Part shown: positions 7,141 to 11,537 of the stretch, in pieces | Position numbering within the stretch: position 1 is the first letter of the stretch | Layout of the letters: each line of letters opens with the position of its first letter | Assembly: GCA_037447655.1 (NCBI GenBank) | Contig: JBBHKE010002401.1 | Span: forward strand, 1 to 11,537 | Direction of reading: 5' to 3' | Length of the DNA: 11,537 nt | DNA from: Zygnema cylindricum | Lineage: Eukaryota > Streptophyta > Zygnematophyceae > Zygnematales > Zygnemataceae | The notes under the pieces: generated by a model | Databases searched by the model: none | What the model was told of the DNA's origin: nothing | Seen by the model: the letters and a program-made list of their open reading frames with translations, nothing else | Position numbers and translations under genes: made by a program

Positions 7141-7202
7141 TGTCAGATGACGGCGTATCCGATTATGCATCTGACAGTCCACGTTTACGCCCATAAACGT
7201 GG
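7141..7202. repeat. Two adjacent perfect 9-bp hairpins
   Basis: TGTCAGATG (7141-7149) pairs with CATCTGACA (7168-7176), and CCACGTTTA (7179-7187) pairs with TAAACGTGG (7194-7202, 6-base loop). The two hairpins are separated by two bases. The first loop also contains CGG/CCG. Confidence 0.75.
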
Positions 7203-7554
7203 AGAATCAAATCGCTCATTCAGTAGGCTTGTTTTTCTGACATTTTATGTTTTTTGGTACGAAACTGTACGAAAAAGTACGGCTTTCAGTTAACAACGGC
7301 ATTTTTCCCCTAATTGGAACCTTACCCTAACTGACCCGCGATTACGATCCTTTGGGTCAAGAAGACGGAGTCCAATTCTTGGGTGTGTCACGCTTGGGGA
7401 ACCGAGGAATTAGCGCCAATGAAAATTTAGCACGTTAAGGCGTTCGAACAAAATGTAGGTGCTGGTCTTCACATGTTTGACGTTATCGCAAAATAAAATT
7501 TCGAAGGATAGAAAAGTGTGTGATTTCACAAACAGACAAACAAAGAATGAATAA

Positions 7555-7940
7555 GGGTGCGTCTCTATGTACTTCAAACTTAGGGATTTTTTTTTGTTTT
7601 TTAGCGCAGATCCGGCGTACCCGGATTTCGGGTGTCCCCTATGTGTACCAAACGAAATTGTCACTTAAGGGCGTGACGATTGTATACGTCGACAATGCCA
7701 GTGATGGCTATCAACGTCTACAATCTGTGATGACGCACGTTATTTTTCGTAGCTGCTTGTGACGTCGCGTGACTTATCGTGACATTGTAGACCTACCGCC
7801 CTCCAGCCTCTACCGTTTCACGGTTGAAGAAGATGCTTTTTGCCTTTGCGTCTATTGTCGGCTCGACGTGAAATGGCATCGGAACCTTGAGACCCCCGAA
7901 AAAAAAAAAATCCGTACCGGATGGAAACGGACAAAACAAA
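7555..7940 (+). repeat. Tandem repeat unit, copy 1
   Basis: Aligns with copy 2 along its whole length: GGGT-x-GTCTCTATGTAC start, AGCGCAGATCCGGCG, GACGATTGTATACGTC, CAACGTCTACAATCTGTG, GCTTGTGACGTCGC, CGTGACATTGTAGAC, CCGTTTCACGGTTGAAGA, TCGACGTGAAATGGCAT and AAACGGACAAA. Identity over 141 bases from 7769 is about 79% by hand. Confidence 0.85.
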
Positions 7941-7964
7941 ACGACAGAAAAAAACCCTTACTTA
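7937..7964 (+). repeat. 28-bp exact direct repeat, copy 1
   Basis: Identical to 8697-8724 (begins CAAAACGACAG, ends CCCTTACTTA). It lies between the two tandem units; the second copy lies just inside the right terminal inverted repeat. Confidence 0.9.
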
Positions 7965-8350
7965 GGGTTTGTCCCCATGTACTTATAACTTAGCGAACTT
8001 ACTTTGAATTTTAGCGCGGATCCGCCGGACCCGGTTTTTAAGTGTCTCTATGTCTATAATGACGAAATCGTAACTTACGCATGTGACGATTCTATACGTC
8101 AACAATACCTGTGACGACTGTCAACGTCTACAATCTGTGGTCGCACGATATTTTTTGGAACTGCTTGTGACGTCGCATGTCTTACCGTGACATTGTAGAC
8201 GTAGCGCATTCCAACCTGTGCCGTTTCACGGTTGAAGACGAGGCGCTTTGCCTTTGCGACTCCTACCCGGTCGACGTGAAATGGCATCTGTATTTGAAGA
8301 CCCCTGCAAAAAAGAAATCCGTACTGGACCAAAACGGACAAATCCAAACA
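7965..8350 (+). repeat. Tandem repeat unit, copy 2
   Basis: Direct-orientation partner of copy 1, offset about 407-410 bases. An apparent open frame (8177-8428) has a counterpart at 7769-7993, but differences fall 9/9/12 on codon positions 1/2/3, which does not indicate protein constraint. Confidence 0.85.
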
Positions 8351-8503
8351 AATTATTTACTTTTATTTGTCGTATTGGAATGCAAACGGACAAAAAATAG
8401 CGAATTCTGTACTTTTATTTGTCCTTAGAAATCGTATGAAAATTTTCGAATATTACGACACGTGCGAATATATGTTCCTATTTGTTTATAGAAAATCTCT
8501 AGT

Positions 8504-8532
8504 TTTAAAACACATAGCGCATGTGTTTTAAA
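8504..8532. repeat. 12-bp perfect hairpin
   Basis: TTTAAAACACAT (8504-8515), loop AGCGC, ATGTGTTTTAAA (8521-8532). A second inverted repeat TTTGTCGTC/GACGACAAA (8555-8563 with 8585-8593) follows. Both lie inside the candidate transposon. Confidence 0.85.
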
Positions 8533-8696
8533 GATAAGGTTGAAGATGACGTTTTTTGTCGTCAAAGTGGGTTGAAAAACACAAGACGACAAATTTTTGT
8601 ACATCGTAAGTTCGAGGATGACGCAAATTGTACTCTACAAATTTGGGATTCCTTCGTACGGTTGGAACTTAGGCAGTACGACGCTAAGTTTTACAG

Positions 8697-8724
8697 CAAA
8701 ACGACAGAAAAAAACCCTTACTTA
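8697..8724 (+). repeat. 28-bp exact direct repeat, copy 2
   Basis: Identical to 7937-7964. What follows differs in orientation: after copy 1 comes GTCCCCATGT, after copy 2 its reverse complement ACATGGGGAC. Confidence 0.9.
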
Positions 8725-8765
8725 TGCACATGGGGACATTCCCTTAAGGATACAGAGACGCACCC

Positions 8766-9400
8766 AAATGCATAGAACACCGACCACAGTTCCAAAATTT
8801 TCACCATTGCCGTCGGTATACCGTACACTTAAGCACATGCACGCGGCAGTTTCTGATTTGTTGAATACTGCTCATGAAAAGACGCTCTCCGCTAACTTAA
8901 ATAATAAATACATACGACACCGAAACCGAAGGCTCTCGATTTTAGTTGGGAAAAAGCCCTAATAGGCGAACCCTAAAAGGCCAAAGCCCTGTACTAATCG
9001 ATTGTGTTGTACTGTATTGTTGTCCCTGTCTTGTAATAAGGCCTCGTCTCCATCAGGCGCCGACAGTAATCGTACGGATACGTTTACTGGCAGTAATATT
9101 TCGTTCACTCCATATTTCGTTCACTTCTCCATCAGGTCGTGTCAGCAAAGAATCTATCGCGTACGTGCTTTCTTTCGATTAGATGCACGTAGGCTCTTGT
9201 TCTGACGGCGAGCGTAGTCAAAGATTCCAAAAGTACAATATCTGTACTAATATCCGTACAGCTAGCCTCAAAATTAAATAATGTGAATGTACTTGTACAT
9301 TTGTGTTTTGTCGTCGTACCAACGGTTAAAGACTCCTTTCGGAAATTAAAAGATGTACAGACGTACAAAGTTTTTTGGTGGTTTTCGTTGGATTTGATTC
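8766..9400. other. GTAC-rich DNA without a recognisable gene
   Basis: No convincing coding frame. Small direct repeats occur: ATTTCGTTCACT at 9098 and 9114, and CTCCATCAGG near 9050 and 9127. The 107-codon minus frame at 9132-9455 is partly composed of the 21-bp repeat and is not recognised. Confidence 0.4.
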
Positions 9401-9409
9401 CCACCTGGC

Positions 9410-9451
9410 CGAAGGCGCGTGGCATATGTCCGAAGGCGCGTGGCGTATGCC
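9410..9451 (+). repeat. 21-bp tandem repeat, two units
   Basis: Units 9410-9430 and 9431-9451 (CGAAGGCGCGTGGC core) differ at 2 of 21 positions. A related copy is at 6998-7018 (17 of 21). Both loci have CCTGGC immediately upstream, so the similarity is not limited to the unit. Confidence 0.8.
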
Positions 9452-9654
9452 ACATGTAAGGTTTCTATCCTATATCGCACGTGACAAATCCACGCGTTAA
9501 AATTTTACACGTCCAGTGTCTAGCTAGTCATAAAGTGACCTCCTGCTTCGGAAACATATAATCGGACGGTCGACGTTGTCGCCCAAAAGTTTGAAGAATC
9601 TTGACGAGTCTCTAGTAATCATGATTTATAAAATAAATTAAAACAGTACGCACA

Positions 9655-9687
9655 TGTACGAAAATGAGCTGGCCCTGTACGAAAATG
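9655..9687 (+). repeat. Direct repeat of TGTACGAAAATG
   Basis: The 12-mer occurs at 9655-9666 and 9676-9687. TGTACGAAAA also occurs at about 7266-7275. Period 21 bases. Confidence 0.7.
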
Positions 9688-9699
9688 CACTTTTACCAG

Positions 9700-10206
9700 T
9701 AATTAACCTCACTTTTCGCCCGATGGAGGTTCACCCTAAATAAATCCCCTATGGTACGTGGTCCACTGATAGAGAGTGACTGGGGCGCGCCCTCGTTTTC
9801 GGTCATCTTTTATGCGGACACACCAAATCTTATTTGCAGTACGGTTCTGTACGATATCCAGCTTATGGACACACTTTGGCCGACTGCTACAGTACATTAC
9901 AGTACTGTACTTCTAACGCAAACCAAGCTGACGAGTTCCGGACTACGACTTTTTCTCCGACAGTTTGCCACCCGTCAGGACAAAATGCAAAATTTTTGTA
10001 CTCATCTGAGCTTCAAGCTATTTTCTGGACTTTCACTCTGACTGCAGTTTCGAAAGAGATTCACAAATAATTTTTTTATTGGCCGTGTCCCTTACAAATT
10101 TTGCGAGGAAAAATATCATCTGATTGAATTTATCCCCGCAAAAGCCAAAAAATATCGTCTACATCCTACCCGCAAATAAATCGGACGGCCAGTGTTTCCT
10201 CCTTGA
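9700..10206. other. Unassigned region with short open frames
   Basis: Overlapping plus-strand frames at 9751-10041 and 9834-10070, and a further frame at 10042-10179 ending KAKKYRLHPTRK, show no domain I recognise. They could be remnants of a coding sequence broken by frameshifts, but nothing proves coding. Confidence 0.15.
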
Positions 10207-10344
10207 TATCGATTTCAAAATTTTCCGGCGGATGCATATTTGCCGGCCGGCTTTCACTTTCCTCCCTTAGCCCGACTGAAAAGGAAAGACTTCTGGGTGC
10301 CATCTGGCGTTGTCATCATATTTTGTTGTTTCTCAGGATCCAAA

Positions 10345-10545
10345 ATGTCGGTCCCTACATTGATTATAGATTCCGTTATTGGTGAAGATTCGAAGCGGGA
10401 GGACGGCTCTAACCTGTACGGATACAGTACATATTTGGATCTAGTGAATCGGCTTCAGATCAGACATGAACACATTCTTTGGTTGGAATTCACGCACCAA
10501 AAACAATTTTTGACTTTTGCTACAGATTCTCCTCACGTTCAGTAA
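10345..10545 (+). CDS. Possible small ORF or exon, unknown product
   Basis: ATG in a reasonable eukaryotic context (CCAAAATGTC) opens a 66-residue frame, MSVPTLIIDSVIGEDSKRED ... to TAA. The frame is open back to 10207 without a start. TTTCTCAG just upstream (10329-10336) could be a splice acceptor, which would make this an exon. Composition is not low-complexity. No family recognised; chance is quite possible at this length. Confidence 0.2.
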   Translation: MSVPTLIIDSVIGEDSKREDGSNLYGYSTYLDLVNRLQIRHEHILWLEFTHQKQFLTFATDSPHVQ

Positions 10546-10850
10546 ATGAACAGTTTAACGGGAACCGTTAAAATTACAACCGCGATGGTGTTTCACACTT
10601 TCAACATTTGAGATTTTATTTTTTATTTTTTTGGAGGCAGCTTCACGGGCAGTCGAAACAAACAAACAAAACTAGGATGAATATCTATATTTTACTGAAA
10701 TTTTCGTAATAAACCGACGGTACACACGTGAAACACTTGTTTAGTGCGGTTCTTTTGGGCCCCGAACATGAAATCGCGTTGATGACATTGTTTAAAGTTA
10801 TTGACGCTTGTTAGTTTTGAGCGGCTACGCTCAAAAAAAGAGCGTCACAA
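10546..10850. other. Spacer with a palindromic hairpin
   Basis: No open frame of interest. TTTAACGG (10554-10561), loop GAA, CCGTTAAA (10565-10572) is a perfect 8-bp inverted repeat carrying paired AACGG/CCGTT cores, which resemble MYB-type binding cores. Confidence 0.4.
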
Positions 10851-10997
10851 ATGAAACTTGTACGGCGAGTTTCTAGATTCCTAGAGTCGTATGATTTCCG
10901 TTCACGTAGACTCGTTTGTGTACTTTTTTTCATTTCGAGCATTTCGTTCGAAAAGTACAATTTCAGAACTATACGTACTCTTAAAATTCCGCGGAAA

Positions 10998-11219
10998 ATG
11001 TCGAGGCAGCACAATCCGGGCAGATTCTCCGCAAGCAACAAAAAGAAAATCAAGTTAAATCTCTCTCAAAAAAAAAAAAACCAGAATGTCGTCACGTCAC
11101 GGCACGTACGGGTCGTGACACAAACCATAAAGGAGCATCTGGGAACTCCTGCAGTAAAAAAGCAGAAAAAACAAAAAGAGAAAGCGACAAGTAAACCCAC
11201 AACTCGACGAAAAAGTTAG
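10998..11219 (+). CDS. Possible first coding segment of a lysine-rich protein (unknown)
   Basis: ATG at 10998 (GAAAATGTC context) opens 73 codons: MSRQHNPGRFSASNKKKIKL, then a basic stretch ending TSKPTTRRKS. The frame is open upstream to another ATG at 10851, which would add 49 residues of different, hydrophobic character; I prefer 10998 because the composition changes there. The product is very Lys-rich, as in nuclear or nucleolar proteins, but A-rich DNA gives this by chance. GCA|GTAAAA at 11154 could be a phase-0 donor to the exon at 11261. Confidence 0.25.
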   Translation: MSRQHNPGRFSASNKKKIKLNLSQKKKNQNVVTSRHVRVVTQTIKEHLGTPAVKKQKKQKEKATSKPTTRRKS

Positions 11220-11260
11220 GTTCTTCAGTACAAGTTGCCTCAGATTGTTACAATTCCTAG

Positions 11261-11537
11261 GTTCCAAAGTACAGCAGAAAAAAGAAAAAAAACAAAAATG
11301 CAGAAACATATTCTTTTATTAAACCTGAGCAAAAAAAAGTGAGTGGAATGCATAGAAAATCTTCTTCTCATCTTATTTCTCTTCCTTCTTCTGATTCTTT
11401 TGAAAACACAGAATCTCTTAACAAAGAAAAGGAGACAAAAGCCGGCGAAGAAAATAAAAAAATTGATGTGATTTCCGACGAAAACGACGTTTTTAGTCAC
11501 TGTCGACGATACGAAAAAACGCAAAAAAACAGAAAAA
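11261..11537 (+). CDS. Possible exon, open to the window end
   Basis: After TTCCTAG| (11260) a frame stays open for 92 codons to the window edge. It begins VPKYSRKKKKNKNAETYSF and includes LISLPSSDSFENTESLNKE and IDVISDENDVFSH. It has no start codon near its beginning, so an ATG-to-stop scan would miss it. Ser-, Lys- and acid-rich, it looks disordered. With GT at 11154 as donor it would continue the 10998 frame in phase 0 (107-nt intron). Minus-strand frames at 11097-11524 overlap and are Phe-rich shadows. Confidence 0.3.

Larger units (their letters stand above)
7555..8765. mobile_element. Candidate non-autonomous DNA transposon (TIR element, about 1.2 kb)
   Basis: The left end GGGTGCGTCTCT (7555-7566) is perfectly inverted at the right end as AGAGACGCACCC (8754-8765). 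Flanking bases are TAA on the left (7552-7554) and AAA on the right (8766-8768), compatible with a 3-bp TWA-type target duplication with one change. TIRs starting GGG with TAA/TTA duplications are a feature of PIF/Harbinger (Tourist-type) elements (established), so that assignment is a tentative inference. No transposase is encoded. Inside are two diverged copies of a unit of about 390 bp and several hairpins. Alternatively it is a set of nested decayed repeats whose ends match by shared ancestry. Confidence 0.4.

Noticed and set aside
6433-7341. AACYGACCCGCGA pair as ends of an element
   Set aside because: The two copies are in direct orientation, only 12-13 bases long, and no further similarity extends from them.
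8521-8775. 84-codon plus frame starting in the hairpin at 8504-8532
   Set aside because: It spans hairpins, the exact 28-bp repeat and the terminal inverted repeat; no protein similarity seen.
7953-8970. Telomere-like words (TTAGGGTTT, CCCTAA)
   Set aside because: Single or scattered units, not tandem arrays. One instance (AAACCC...GGGTTT, 7953-7971) is better explained as a small inverted repeat.

Overview
The window is intron-rich nuclear eukaryotic DNA. The left half (1-5539, + strand) holds the 3' part of one gene. Nine exons can be assembled by reading conserved protein motifs across GT-AG introns whose phases agree. Together they encode about 376 residues of a superfamily 1 RNA/DNA helicase of the Sen1/Senataxin group. 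The closest resemblance I can recall is the plant MAGATAMA3 (MAA3) type. Motif III (GDPxQLP), the QYRMH motif, the ISPY segment, the FQGREKD motif and the LTRAR motif appear in the expected order and spacing, followed by a long acidic C-terminal tail. The ATP-binding Walker A and DEAxQ motifs lie upstream of the window. The Archaeplastida-like protein, the many introns, and the CT-, CCCTCT- and G-run repeats would fit an alga or similar protist. The species cannot be fixed from this sequence.

Layout. Exons lie at 1-43, 274-332, 987-1071, 1511-1661, 2966-3097, 3245-3331, 3684-3806, 4565-4651 and 5174-5539. The introns hold most of the repeats: a (CT)n and a (CTCCCT)n tract at 1081-1275, a diverged GT-rich duplication at about 2030-2922, and a 758-bp intron that is almost pure pyrimidine at 3807-4564. 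There are also G-run clusters directly before two splice acceptors, and a cluster of bZIP/G-box-like palindromes just before the third exon. The exon at 2966-3097 carries one base too many for the conserved reading frame, at GGG 3069-3071. This is either a sequencing error or a real gene-breaking indel.

The right half (about 5540-11537) has no gene I can name. After an AT-rich 3' region, the DNA from about 6.5 kb onward is rich in the tetramer GTAC, short dispersed repeats and perfect hairpins. A candidate non-autonomous DNA transposon lies at 7555-8765, with 12-bp perfect terminal inverted repeats and a TAA/AAA flank that could be a decayed 3-bp target duplication. It contains two diverged copies of a unit of about 390 bp. 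Base differences between the copies are spread evenly over codon positions, so they look non-coding.

The last 700 bp contain lysine-rich open frames (10998-11219, and 11261 to the window end) that may be the 5' exons of another gene on the + strand. Evidence for these is weak. No tRNA, rRNA, CRISPR array or prokaryotic signal was seen.
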